Part shown: in pieces, positions 12,953-24,300 of the stretch
Layout: every line of letters begins with the position of its first letter
How positions within the stretch are numbered: position 1 is the stretch's first letter
Source of the DNA: Nephromyces sp. MM_2019
Taxonomy: Eukaryota; Apicomplexa; Aconoidasida; Nephromycida
NCBI GenBank assembly: GCA_015657535.1
Contig: JADHZB010001371.1
Location: 1,090-65,089 of the forward strand
DNA: 64,000 nt
Direction of reading: 5' to 3'
Notes under the pieces: model-generated
What the model was told of the DNA's origin: nothing
Databases searched by the model: none
What the model saw: only the letters and a program-made list of their open reading frames with translations
Position numbers and translations under genes: made by a program

Positions 12953-14848
12953 ACTCACACACACTCACACACTCACACACTCACACATCTCAAAAAAAAT
13001 TATCCCACCATCAAAACACACCAAAAAAGGTAACAAAGCCAAGCAAAAAGCCTCTTTTCTTCCAGCAAACTCACATGGTGCGACGGTAAAAGAAGCAGAA
13101 CGTCTTACGCCTGGCTTCAAGGGAAAATAACCAATGCTTTGGAGAGGCTCTACCATTTGGAATACTTGAGGAAACAAACTCTTATACCACAGCGGTGAGT
13201 AGTCATTTTGCATATTTTCACAGTAGGTCTTTGAAAACATTCTGTTGATAAACACCGGGAAAAACTATGGTATGAAGAAAGAGCAGCGAAACAAGTGCTG
13301 TGATCTACCAAGAGATTCAACTATTAAACAGGGAAAACACAACAAAATGCAAAGAGACCCAAACACACACAAAAAAGCTATTATAATGAGCACACCATCA
13401 CGACTTCAATATACGACTCGTACTTCTACTCGCACACACATATTGTACTTGGCTATTCGGCAGGCTAAAATTTCAGCAACGCAATATCTCGATAAGTTAC
13501 CGAAGCAAGCTCTGCAGCTGGAGCAAGGCGATGTTCAACAGTCCATCGATCCTACGCTTCTTATTGTGGTCCTGCATCAAGAAGATACGATATAGTATGT
13601 ATGGTACCGGGTGAAAAAGCAGTCTAATATGCCAACCACTGCACCTTAACAATCATTAAATGTGAAGATTTGCAGTGAAAAAAAGACAAAAGGACGCTTT
13701 TCTTTGAAGCAATCACCAAATTCCACCAAAACATACACTTTTCCTCCAAAAAAACTGCCAAATACACACATCTTCACAGGCTGCTCAGCACACGCTACTC
13801 AAAAGTGACAGCAGGAGTACCCTCCATACCATCCCTACCGGAACTAGCATGGGAGGCATCACAGAGAGTATCTACAACGTGGGGAAATGCTACGAAATTT
13901 GCATACAACTGTCTTTTACTGGAGAAAACGCTAAATTTTACGATTTTTCGGGATATATTTTTGATGATACAGCCGGCCACTACGCTAGAACCACAAAAAA
14001 CCTTCGGATTGGAGTGTCTTTCCAAGAGATTTCACAAAACAAGCAAGAGTTTACAGGCGTTCTAAGCCAATAGAACATGAGAAGAGAAAAACCTTCACAC
14101 CAAACACATACGAAAGCACACACTAGCTGCAAATAGAAGCAGTTTCCGCAACAAATGGCTTATTTAGCCTCTAAAATCATCTAGAAAAGTAAAACAATGT
14201 AGCCTCCGTATAATCAAGCGGAGAAGATAATTATGTCAACATTGAAGCAAGAGAAAAGAGCTCTGAAGCCTGTTACCTGAGGCTTTTCCATCACGACGTG
14301 TGGAAACATCGTCAACTATTTTTTAATATCGACCTGATAAGGAGTTGATTGGAAGACAATAAGACATAACACAAGAAAAACTTTAAAAAATATTAAAATA
14401 TATCGAAATACGGAAATACCAACACACACCAAAACATCAACACACACCAAAACATCAACACACACCAACACATCAACACACACCAACACATCAACACATC
14501 TATACACCAGTACACATTAACACACCAACACATCAATACACACTAACACACCTCCAAAACCCCCCCCCCCCACACACAACACACTATTCCAATATACTAA
14601 CTACCGTTTGCTTGTGTAGCAATCCGGATTTCAAGCACACAAAAAGTGCCAACAGAACGAGCTAAACCTCTGTGCTGCCCGTTTTGGAGTACGATAAAAG
14701 CAGCAGGTAACTGAATCGAGATGATGAATTTTTCTGAAGGAGGGGCGCTGAAGTTCCTCCATAAAAACAGTAATAAACATGCGCCTAAAACTTACGCCTC
14801 AAAAGCATAATGAATCAGCACGCTTATGCGAAGAAATTTGTGGATCAT
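1..14848 (-). CDS. Giant IQ-motif / AMPK-beta-type glycogen-binding (CBM48-like) protein, 3'-truncated by the window
   Basis: Multi-exon minus-strand gene leaving the window at base 1. Exons read 5' to 3', phase-checked unless noted: 14848-14796, 14747-14605, 14315-14277, 14017-13984, 13918 to 13839 or 13830; then (join not phased) 13571-13501, 13241-13109; then (join not phased) about 12660-11530, 11353-11162, 10574-10512, 10054-9908, 9721-9654, 9231-9132, probably 8701-8684, 8248 or 8181 to 8011, and 7785 to beyond 1. The encoded order is a beta-rich N-terminal part, a Ser-rich linker, about four IQ motifs (calmodulin or myosin light chain binding in known families), a glycogen/starch-binding beta-sandwich, and an acidic Ser-rich tail of at least 2,595 residues. 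The ATG at 14848 has G at -3, but an exon further upstream is not excluded. A cytoplasmic scaffold linking calcium/calmodulin to storage polysaccharide is inference. I know no named gene with this architecture. Confidence 0.8.
2..76 (-). repeat. Two copies of a 48-bp in-frame repeat in the giant exon
   Basis: A 27-base stretch beginning atgtgtgctgctgatgag occurs at 2-28 and again at 50-76. The 48-base period is a multiple of three. On the coding (minus) strand each copy encodes the residues NPLISSTH, so the repeat continues the Ser/Thr-rich tail in frame. More copies may lie beyond the window edge. Confidence 0.85.
3251..3499 (-). repeat. Seven-copy 33-bp minisatellite coding an 11-residue repeat
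   Basis: Units start at 3251, 3284, 3317, 3350, 3383, 3416 and 3449, with a diverged partial unit at 3482. In the frame of the giant exon each unit reads SGVGEEGVVCA; one copy has E for the last A because of a gactcgcacac variant. The copies are nearly identical in DNA, which suggests recent expansion or homogenisation. All six frames are open through the array because 33 is divisible by three, so the other frames show artefactual ORFs (such as Trp/Arg/Cys-rich or Pro/Thr/His-rich repeats). Only the Gly/Glu/Val frame joins the long open frame on both sides. Confidence 0.92.
8011..8248 (-). other. Exon preceding the giant exon
   Basis: The frame is open from 8275 down to the donor GTAAGC (8005-8010). 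The 3' end is firm because its phase matches the giant exon. The 5' end is not. The best-looking acceptor (TATCTTCAG, exon from 8181) would need an upstream exon ending one base into a codon, whereas the known upstream exons end on a codon boundary. An acceptor ending at 8249 (TGGAAG) gives the right phase but has a poor pyrimidine tract. The encoded stretch is basic at first (VRKIRHSLRRFVKSH) and then Ser/Asp-rich. Confidence 0.65.
8371..8540. repeat. Intronic CA / CAGACA microsatellite with an internal duplication
   Basis: Runs of (CA)n and (CAGACA)n inside an intron of the giant gene. The block cacccacattgaaacatcc followed by agatacacac occurs twice, at about 8418-8446 and 8503-8531, flanking the longer CAGACA run. 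The frame-wide open reading in several frames is a by-product of the repeat. Confidence 0.85.
8684..8701 (-). other. Possible 18-nt microexon of the giant gene
   Basis: On the minus strand, CTGTTACAG precedes and GTAAGA follows an 18-base stretch encoding KQQNLH. It starts and ends on codon boundaries, as the preceding exon (9231-9132) does. It fits in phase but is too short to be shown by coding content. Confidence 0.4.
9132..10054 (-). other. Three exons coding the last IQ motif and a CBM48 / AMPK-beta-like glycogen-binding domain
   Basis: Exons 10054-9908 (49 codons, phase 0), 9721-9654 (68 bp) and 9231-9132 (100 bp) join in consistent phase with good signals (TTTTAG, GTATGA, TTGCAG, GTAAGT, TTCAG, GTATGT). 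The first exon opens with an IQ motif (VIQKFWRGHQTR). The next two encode the family pattern VIGSFSTPQWSKP, then GCYILTLPR, then PGTYELKFVVDG. This matches the glycogen-binding module of AMPK beta subunits and related CBM48 proteins: the G-S-F with a downstream W in the first half, and the L-P-x-G-x-Y-x-x-K-F-x-V-D-G signature in the second. In that family the aromatic residues contact glycogen or starch. Several aromatics are present here; whether it binds sugar is inference. Confidence 0.88.
10255..10418. repeat. Diverged tandem duplication of about 110 bp in an intron
   Basis: The stretch around 10260-10304 (gacacaccaaaaatcatag, then tccaaca and a CA run) recurs with few changes at about 10374-10416 (gacacaccaacaatcatag and the same continuation). 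Both copies are preceded by a gtatgtaca / gtatataca element. It lies between exons 10574-10512 and 10054-9908. Confidence 0.75.
10512..12678 (-). other. Ser-rich exon and IQ-motif exons of the giant gene
   Basis: The long exon ends at 11530 before GTAAGG and is open upstream to 12678. Its most likely 3' splice site is the CAG at 12666-12668 after a pyrimidine tract. It encodes a low-complexity part with Ser runs, an Arg-rich patch (KCVRARRISLMAQIYENY) and a charged C-terminal end. Exon 11353-11162 (64 codons) carries two IQ motifs, TTIQRYYRGYRVRKQY and ATKIQAVWRGKLYGRY. Exon 10574-10512 (21 codons) carries a third, VIQKNWRAYLDRR. These three exons are joined in phase 0 with canonical sites. 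Tandem IQ motifs normally bind calmodulin or related EF-hand proteins. The join from 12660 to the exon upstream at 13109 does not match in phase, so a small exon in 12.7-13.1 kb is probably missing from this model. Confidence 0.82.
12882..12990. repeat. Intronic CACACT / CA microsatellite
   Basis: About 100 bases of (CA)n interrupted regularly by CT, on the plus strand. It lies in the gap between the 13109 donor and the Ser-rich exon, where a small exon is still missing from the gene model. Confidence 0.9.
13109..13571 (-). other. Two internal exons of the giant gene, function unknown
   Basis: Exon 13571-13501 (71 bp, acceptor CTTCTTGATGCAG, donor GTAACT) and exon 13241-13109 (133 bp, acceptor TTATCAACAG, donor GTAAGA) join in phase: the split Arg codon is CG plus A. 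The encoded residues are helical in character (LLNIALLQLQSLLR, then YCENMQNDYSPLWYKSLF). I recognise no family. Phase with the exons at 13.8 kb upstream is not resolved. Confidence 0.65.
13839..14848 (-). other. N-terminal exons of the giant gene, beta-rich region
   Basis: Five exons join in consistent phase: 14848-14796, 14747-14605 (exactly 47 codons plus split codons), 14315-14277, 14017-13984, and 13918 to 13839 (or 13830). The introns are short, down to about 65 bp. Residues such as KFIISIQLPAAFIVLQNG, GTFCVLEIRIATQAN, RRFFVVLAKRQLYANF alternate hydrophobic positions as beta strands do. The pattern is loosely like the beta-sandwich (domain III type) of calpain-like proteins, but I see no protease motif and this is a weak guess. 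The region 13801-14072 is also open on the plus strand. I prefer the minus reading because it continues the exon chain. Confidence 0.6.
14416..14565. repeat. Intronic CA-rich minisatellite
   Basis: Repeats of the type acaccaaaacatcaacac, drifting to acaccaacacatcaacac, ending in a C-run followed by CA near 14568. It lies between exons 14605 and 14315 of the giant gene. It is the last large CA repeat going downstream in the window. Confidence 0.85.
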
Positions 14849-15182
14849 GGCAGCTTTTCAGTTAATTTCATACATTACGGCAGTAGTAGCAAGTGGACGC
14901 GAAAAACTTCGCCATCACACACCCCCAGCCCACCCTACTACTACTGCTCGCAAAACATCCACTAGCGGCTGGTAGCACGCTACATCCGCACTATTCTACA
15001 CGAGAAGATGCAATTTTGACTTTCTTAGAGAGAAGAAGACGATCTCAAACAACCACAGTTCACAATAAAGCAAATGATTTAGTGCTATACACTCTCTACA
15101 TAAACTGCTTCGTAGCAATATCACTGAAAAAGAAAAGAAAAAGATGCGGAGAAGAGAAACTGCCTTTAAACGCGATTTTTAC

Positions 15183-15325
15183 ACTTCAGTTCTTCCACAT
15201 CAAATTTCACTTCTACACTAAAATTCACTTCTTCTACACCAAATTTCACTAACCCAAACTTCGCTTCTAACGAAATTTCACTTCGCCTACGCCAAATTTC
15301 ACTTATTCTAACCAACACAAGAGCA
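15183..15325. repeat. Degenerate repeat of a CACTTCTACACCAAATTT-like unit
   Basis: Six or so diverged copies of a unit of roughly 17-25 bases (aaatttcacttctacac and variants). On the minus strand the region is open and would read as alternating Val/Glu/Lys/Phe (for example EEVNFSVEVKF), but I found no flanking exon that continues it. It sits just upstream of the first supported exon of the giant gene, so it may be part of its 5' region. Confidence 0.6.
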
Positions 15326-18300
15326 ATGGAACACAACACCTGCGCAACTCAGCTTTAATGCAGGAATAATAATAAACACAAAGTGTAAATCAATAAATCA
15401 TATGGTCGATCTCCCAACATCAGGTACAACTTATACATGAAGCACCTGCTAGCAAACACAACTTAACGCGCCGGGAACGGAGACAAGAGTAAACCACTCT
15501 TCATGTCATGAAACTGTAAAGCATCTGGCATGGCATGAGGCGCATAATGCAAAAACCTAAACTGTGCGATTTTAACCGCGCAAGAAGCTGCACTGGAAAT
15601 AAATATACCCAAAGATACTATATAATGCAGCCTCTCATTCACAAGACTTAAGGTAAGCAGCTTGAAGCATTCGCCGTAACAAAGAGCCATACATCGGAAC
15701 CATGTATATCTTTTTATAGGTGAACACATCAGAGAGAAAATCTCGTATCACAACTGCATTGACAAAAGGCTTCACCATAGCTAAAAACCAGTTATATGTG
15801 TAACCGCGTAACAATACAAGCAACACAACGAGAAAAAAATAGACAATCATAAAAGTACAATCCATAACCCGGAAAGAAGCACGCGAAATATATGAATATA
15901 TATATTTCAGGCAAACTCCCTCCTATGCGATGAGCACATACGAAGGCAGGCACACCGGAAACTACATACACATGTTAACGGAGTAACATTTCTCCACTAA
16001 AGTCAGCATAAACGTGCGTCACCCGCTTCGTTTCCACACGATACAAAAAATAGGATGATTCCCTTACTAGCAAATTCACACTTAATACCCCCGTTAACGC
16101 AAGAAAAGCACGCAAGGAGAAGCAGATTATCTCTGCACACCCCTCAGCATCGCAACAGCACAATCACAGCCTGTACAGAAACTACCAGCTTCTAAATAGC
16201 AGGAACATAGCTAAAGTCAAATGGTAATACAGGGAAAAGCCATAATACGAAAGGTAGAATCTGCCGCTAACCACTTCATAATTCATCATGGAGGTACTTT
16301 ACAAGCGCCAATGCAAGAAATCATATAAAGGCAAAGAGAGTATACTAAACGACGCATATGATGGTGGGAAAAAAAAGTCGTAAAACAATGAAAAATCGAT
16401 GATGCAGCCTCCTATGTACAAACATAAGCAGCTACTAAATGTTCAAGAGGTAATACAGATGAGCGGTGTGTGGTGGAATATGCCGGAGTGCCACGGTGCT
16501 ATCGAAAAAATAGTTGCTACAAATTTGTCGCGAGCGCGCGTCTGTTATGGAAGTACGTGAAGTTGATAGCTTATTGTGACGGTGGGTTCGAAACAGGGAT
16601 CTAACAAACTTAGCACTTTCTCGCTTCACCACCATTGGGAAGATTTTGGAAACATGCACTGGGGGTAGTGCTGCCAGCTAATTTTGGGGGCCAGCTATAC
16701 AGCAGCATGTGATCTTTGGGGGAAAAAAATGTACTCGGGGTGGTAGTTAGCTTGCTATGGATGTTATGTTTAGTGACTTCGGTAGCTGGTTCCCAAGAGA
16801 AGCTGCGGGTAAGCGTGTGAACTATCATCCATATGCGTAAAGTGGTGGGATGCAGGGTGTGCTGCTTACTACCCCAAACTTTTAACCACTAGCCCTGTTT
16901 TGTGAATGCCATTATTAATCCACTCTTGCCGCCACGCACACGTTGAAACGGAAGGGGGTGCAGCACACATCATATGCAGCGCGAAAGTATGCGGGCACAG
17001 GGGTACGCACACACGAGTGTTGCGAGTGTAGGAGATCAACTACCTCGCAAAAAGGCTGAAACTTGGTGTTGTCAACTGCTTCTTGGGGTTTTTATTGTGA
17101 AGCCTATCTCGCCTTCATGTTTTCCGTAGTGCAATTAAATGTGCTAGTGGCAGTGCTCTTCTTTTGTGTGAACTAACGTGCGTTCCATCTTACTACTAAT
17201 AAAATCCGCAAATAACGAGCGGAGTTTCTCAGCAAATGTCTGCTATTATTGTCAATATTAAAACTTCAGGCGGAAGCCAGTGATCTACCACGAAAGTACC
17301 AGCCGCCACCTAGCAGGGAAATAGAAGCTACTGGCTAATCCGAAAAGTTTTTTTCAAAACTTAGAATTCGTAGTTGCTGGTGAATAGTGCAGCTTAGATA
17401 CCACTTTTGGCTGAAACTTTGGACTGAAAGTTGCTGTACAGGAACTACTCAAGGCTTGGTGCACCACCTCTAGGATGCTTTATGGAATTCTTGTGCGGCG
17501 CTTACAGCGTATATGTTGTTGGGTGGTAAATGATATGACTGAGAGCAGTCGGTTTTTACTGTTACTTAGAGTTATTTCTAAGCTTGATGATCCTGAAACT
17601 TATTCAGTGTATTTTTTGCAAAGGGAAATCTAGCGCTGCTTTATTCATGTCAACAAGCTGCCCTACCTCAGTTCTTTTCCCCCCAAAAAATTAGCTGCAC
17701 GAATTTGTCTAAAGCATTTGGTGCTGGCTTTCTATTATAGCGCTTGGGATATAACTGCATAATATGCTGGTGAAAACGTAAAAATGTTCATGACCCACTA
17801 AGTGACAAGTCAAACAATTAGGCTTACTTTTGTTATTCAACAGCACCAAGAGCAATATTCCTTTCAGGAGACTATCCTTATGTTCCTTAAAACTTCTGCA
17901 ACATGATAAGAGTTCAAAAATGAGAGCGAGACTCTTCACAGACAATAAAATTACAGAAACTGCATCATTATGATCCACGGCTGCATTTTATACTTACGAA
18001 TATTATGACGCTGTAACAACAACAAAATACTGCGGTCATACAGAAAGTAAAAGCCTAAAAGATGCGCAAAAGCGGCAAACAAATTCAAAATCTCAAAATT
18101 ATCTCATGATAAAACTTCGTTGCAATAACTATAGCAGGGCTTGCTAATACATAAAAATGACTTATTTGTATAGATACAAACAAATCGTTTGGTAACAAAT
18201 TTTATACTTCTAAATTTTAAGAAAGCCAAGCTAACGATTAGAGTTTTGTCACGCCTGCTAAGCGCTTCAGGCGCTCTAAGATTTTATAAAAAATTCAATT

Positions 18301-21300
18301 GAAACAGTAACATAGCAAAGTCAAAAATAAAAATTAATATGGTTTCTATTTTTTGTAGCATCTGCCAACGCTGTAGCGCTTCTGGCTGTGTTAGGTATAT
18401 AAAATAACTAAGCTTTCTATAACTACCATTGTACTAACCCGTTGGTCAGGTTACTCGCGATTGGCAGTGGAAAAGTTCTGAAGGCAAAAAACATAGAAAA
18501 AAAAATTCTAAGTCTCCCAACTTAGCTTTAAGCCTAAACTCTTCTCTCTAAACTTCTAGTCTGTTCATGTTGAGCTTGTAATGAATAATCTATTATACGC
18601 TATATATAACGAAGAGCTCCATTAACCACAAATTGAAATGCATAAGCTTCCAATGCTAAATAAACCTCTTAATTTTCATTTTGTACAGTTGTATTATCTA
18701 TATCACAAGTACATTTAATAACTCGTTTATTTATCGCCAAGCTGACTATGCTATTGCTGCCTCTTTTGCATGTCCAGAAGACTACTCATAAAATCCATCC
18801 TTTTTTCCGAAGATAATGTTCGGAGCTACGGCCTATTTAAGAAATATTGAAAATTTGAGCGCACATGCTCGAATCACGATGATATGCATATAATAGCAGA
18901 TGTTTTTACCCACAGTAATGGTGCACTGCCTTGATAAATTTCGGGGCCATTAGTGGCTTCAATGGTGATAATAATACAACTAACTTTGCTTAACCTTTCT
19001 AACCCCACTCAGCCTTTCAAGTTTAATAACTTCAGGCGCCAAAAAAGCATGTTTATTCCCAGTAATCCTTTTTTTACGGCATTGCGATAAGATTAGCTTA
19101 CACCACCTTGAAACAGTTCTTAGCAGTACTAAAATTGCTCTTTTCCTTTGTGTCTACTGACCGCGAGATTTGATTTCATTCCACACATTTTTTATATAAT
19201 ATATTAATGCATGAGGACTACAGCTCTAGAGAAAGTTCGTTTCTCATCAGCGCCTTTTTTTTCTGTAACGCTTCTTTTTGGCACACAGCCATTTAATAGC
19301 TATTCAATTCCTAGAAAATATATTCGAGCTACAACACTATTATCAAATGCAACACTTCTACCTTACAACCGTTAAGTTTAAAACTACAAAGCAAACATAT
19401 ATATGTGTATAAACTCTGCCTTTGATATACTGTCGTTAAAGCTGGAATATATATCGTGCTATGTTTGCAGGCGTCAATTTATAGCTTAAATACCCGGCTA
19501 GTATATACACAAGATACTACAAAATAAGTCAGGCAGTATTACAGCGGTTGAACTGAAAATTCAGCACCATTCAGCAAACTACAAGAATTAAATGGCCTTT
19601 TTTCTCTAAACATGTCTGAATTCATTGTTTTATAACGGTTCCAACTGGTCAATTACCTCAGCATTCACCCCAAAAGCGGGTGATGCGGGAGAAGTACAAC
19701 AAATATTACTGCATTGCAATCAGCCGATCAGGGATTTTTTTAGCCTTCTATGTTACAGAATTTAGCATATTAACTGTGAATCTATGGCACAGGCGCTTGT
19801 AGCTGACTTCTTACATGTGAGTTCATAAACACTACTCGATAACGAATGTAATGCTACAAATAAGTTAATTTGATCGTGCCGGTTCTTATCTACGAGCATA
19901 GGTTGAGTGGTAGCAAGCTATTTTGGTGTTGCATGTGCAAAAAAAAAATTTATGGTGCCTAAGCTGCTTAAATTTTCAAATGAGATTTTATTTTCTTTCG
20001 AAAGGTAATGTGGTAGGTAATAAATACCCAACATTCTAGAAAATATAAAATTCTTGTAATTATCATTTAGAATTCCAAATTAAGCTAATCGCATAAATTT
20101 TTTCTCAGCGATGTACTATAATTTGTTTTGCCTTAGAAGTTATATGCTTAACAGGTTATTAACAATAGTGAAAAGGGGCCCATCCCTACGTACATGGCAA
20201 AAACGCCGACAAGTTACAATAATCTTCTTGGAATTGATAGATATTTTTCAGTAATTGCTACGTTCCCTTTCAGCTGGCGCTAAGCGGCCTTATAAGCTGG
20301 ATCATGCAAAAAAAACCTGCTGTTATTGCATCTCAAAAGGGCTCAAAGCGTGCCTCGCTATTAACTTTTATTTGGAAGAGTCTAGATGCTATGAAATATA
20401 ACCTCTCGAAAAAATTGAACCGGAGAAAAGTCTTTCATAAACAAGGCCAGGTGGGGTGCTAGCCAAGGGAAATGCAGGTGAGTTACCGCTTTTTTTGAAT
20501 AGCTGAAAAAAATTGTGCTACAAAATTTACTGGTTGATGCGCGGGTGATATGCTAGTTGTTGTGATAATGGTAGACGTAGCTCCAGAAGCTATCAAACTG
20601 TAATATGGAGTTTTGAGCCCAACCAACAGGCAGAAAAAATTCGGCTTCATTCCTATTAAAGCTAACACCTAGTGTCTGCTAACGGCACATTTTCGTGATT
20701 TGGGCCACATACGGTACAGGCTAAAATTTTCGAGGCAGAAAAAGCGTTAACTGAAGCTTAAAGTGCCTAAGCTACTCTGTAGGACTATTTAATACGAACT
20801 ATAAGGTGGAAAACATATAGGAAATAGCAAAATGGAACTGGAGTCGAAGTTGTTTGATGCTGCAGAGGGTAGGGCTAACTAAAAATGAGAGGCATCTGCG
20901 AGCACAGCCATAGCTATATTAGGATGTTTGTTGATGTAGATAGAGTGACTACACTACGCTTATCTTTGGCTCAGCTAACCTCAGGGGGGTAAGTTTTGGA
21001 TTTTAGGGGCTTACTTACAAATGTAGCTCCTTAGCTTACGAAAAATTAGCTAAATTGACTACAACTCACGGTCTCGCTCATGTGTGTGTATCCTGGCAGG
21101 CTTTTCATGCTATACATCTAAAAATTTAATCTGAAGCATAAGAGAATCTCTCGAAGGCCTTCTTTGCAGCTCATATAATCTAGTGGCTGTGTTCAAGTTG
21201 AAAAAATTCCCTAATAGCATCACTTTTGAGCAGTCTACAATCTTTAACTGTGCTTTCACACTACTTTTTCATTTACAGTATTTTGCAAAACAAGAGATAA

Positions 21301-24300
21301 AAATTATCTAGCTACTCATTCCCGGGTTTTTTTTGTGACTATTCATATAGTGCAGCTAGTGGCAACTTGAAAATTTTTTTTACGGGAATTAATCTTAACT
21401 TGATGCCAGCTTATGATGGCAAAATTTTTTGCTTTTGACTTCAGACATACACATGATAATCAAGAAGGGTTCCTCGACCTTAAGGATATAAATAAGTATC
21501 GTTGTTGAGGTGCGCAAGCATGCAAAAAGCCAAAAAATAATAGTTTGAGAAGCGATCTCCGTTTGCTGTGAGGCTAAAAAAATTTTTAAAATTATCGTTA
21601 TGGTGTGGTAAACTTCAAGCATCGTAGCTGAATATGAACCTAATCTTTTGTTACCTTATGATGCTAAACCAATCGAGAGAAATGCTGCTACCACTTATCC
21701 AGGGCAAAAAATTTTTCCGAAAAAATTAGTCTAACAAGTTTCCGGAGAAACTTGCGGTTGTTGCAGTTAAAGTGTGGAATAGATACGCTAAACGCGATCT
21801 CAACCACCAATTAAGGATGGGCACAAAGTAGGCCCTTGTAGAGTGTTAATTTTTGAGTTCGTCTGAATAGTTATTTGCTCTTGTAATTTTATGCAAAATT
21901 GCAAAAAAAATTTCAAAAAAATCTCAAGAGAAATCTCCAGAAAAGCAGTTGTGCGCTACTCGCATCTAGTTCAGGACAACAAAAGTTGCACGTCGAGCCA
22001 GGTGCAACGGGGTACCTAGCGACGGTGTTAGGTGAAATCAACCGCTGTCTGAGCTGAGTGCGATTAAAATATTGGGGGATATTAAAGTTAGGGGTATCAC
22101 TACAGCCAAGCTGTTATTGAAGTCAAACTGCGGCTGAGAAATACGCTATGGCTAAAGCCAGCGTTGGCACTTATGATATAGTCACAACTAAGGCCAAACT
22201 TGGGTGATAAAGTGGTAGTCGAGATCTCTTTAAAAGCAACTATTAATTCGATTATATGGACAATATAGCTACTTTCTAGTAGCGCACGAAGCAACATTCA
22301 TGTTTTATAGGCTAACCAGTTTTTTACTTTCTACTAATTAAAATCACGACTAATTTTTGAATTATGCCCACGAGGCTACAGCGGCACAAGCAACTCTGAG
22401 CTAGATTCAAATTATATGGAATATTTACATCGAAAAGTGCGTGCGTACCGGAGTGTAAATCATAGAGGCACGCATATTAACTTTTGGTAGTTCTAGCTCT
22501 AAATGCTTGCGTTGGGAAATATCTATCAGTGCTTGAGAATATCCCTGCACGTGTTTTTGCCATTGTAGGGCTATATTATAGTTGAGAAGTTTAACAACTT
22601 CACAAAGAATACAAGCTGATGGCTCATTCGCATTCAATAAGCAACTTAGAATTACCAAGTTGACCACCTAGAATTCAAAGCATGTAAACGGGACGCCGAC
22701 GGGAGGCTTTTTACATGTGAACCAGCCTGAGGTCTCGCTGTGCATGTTCGGCAATTGTCTCTATGCTTGGAAGTTTTTTAGGCAAAGGAAAAGACAGCCT
22801 AATTGAACACTTTAAAAAAGTGGATTACTCTTCACTACTAATAGATTTTATGTTCAAAAGACGAAATATAGCAAATGAAACTATTCGGTAAAATCAACCA
22901 GCCAGCGAATATTTAATCAACTTGATTTGAAAGCGCAGACAAGGTTCTCCTTGTGGAATCTTGCTTTGACTTAGGGAAAACAAAATTACACTTGAGGTAC
23001 AGCCCATACTTATAATTTTTTGCCAGCGGATGAAATACGCTCGTCGTAAACAAGTACTCTGGTTTAGTTGCGGATTGCCCTGAAACCAGCCGCCCCTGCT
23101 TAAGCAAACAAATTTGTACTAATTTTCTGTAATCTTATACATCTACCCAGAAGCGAGCTATCCATCCAGTATCACTCTTATTGTGAAAGTAAGCAAAAGG
23201 AAACATGTTAGGGGCAGTGCAGTACTCGTTAAGCCCTGCAATAAGTATACCAAACACATGACGATACGTCTCATTTGTTGTAGTTACTTTAAAATACTTC
23301 TCAAAATTTATACTGCCAGTGTCACGGTTGCAGATAGGAGTGCAAATACTCTCCTGGGGGGTTGAACTCACGCCTGAGCAGGCAACTTGACCAAGCATTT
23401 ATGTAGAATATCGCATACTTACACGAGTGGGTTCGAAACATGATACGAAGGTCTTTCTTACTCTTAGTATCACCTCTTCCATGACGCTAAGTACCAGCTT
23501 ATCATGTGTAATGTTACTTGTCACTCAAGCCTTTTTACTTGCGCTATGACAAAATACTGAATGCATGTGCTTATATGATAGCTCTAACAATTAGCACAAA
23601 TTTAAAATTAAAGATTCCTCGGGGGCTATTAATAAAAATTCATTGGAAACGTTTCTAGCATAGCAAAAATGGCAAAAGGCACGGCAAACTCATGTAAGTA
23701 AATCAGCAGTTCCGGCAGGGATTGTGAGAGAATATTGAAAGCGTTAGTTATATCAAAACTGCACAAATGGAAGCCACGCTATGAAATATACCTATTGAAA
23801 GAGAATAAGTGATAACCAAAGGCATCAAGTTCAAGATACGTTTAGAACGGTTGTTTGCAACGTGTTGCGCTATCGAACAGCAGTTTCTAAACAGCTGAAT
23901 AATTGTTCGTGGCATCTCTACACCCAGGAGATACGCATAAGCTCGCTACCTGTGGACACGCGCATTTCCATTCCGAAAGTATATAGCAAGTCTACTTAGC
24001 AAGCTACGCTCGGGATAGTACGACACGCCAAAGTACCTTGGGGCACTGAAAAAACATTGCAGCAAGGTGCTAGAAAAAAAATAGATTACTGTTCAACCCA
24101 TTGCTATGCCGTATAGCAACGAAATTCCTGCAATATATTCTTCGATGTTAATGCGCTGAATTGTATAACAGAATGAGCTTCTATAAACAGTTTTATTTCG
24201 CCAAACCAAAATATTTTGAGGCCAAAGCCGGTACTGCGCCAAAAGAGATAGCATATTTATAAGGAGAATATTCCGAACTTTAGCAAAGTAATGGAGCAGC

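Noticed and set aside
13805..14073. Plus-strand ORFs, one with protein-like composition (starts MGGITESIYNVGKCYE)
   Set aside because: The minus strand carries phased exons with good splice signals that continue the giant gene. The plus frames have no partner exons. Not fully excluded.
14893..15252. 119-codon plus ORF
   Set aside because: Ends in the degenerate TTC/AAATTT repeat and has no start context, splice partner or family resemblance.
16584..16594. GGTTCGAAAC at 16584 and near 23430 as a tRNA B-box
   Set aside because: The flanking bases cannot form a T stem and there is no A-box or acceptor stem at the right distance.
15463..16828. Hydrophobic minus ORFs
   Set aside because: Short, overlapping in different frames, no splice-linked neighbours; chance ORFs.
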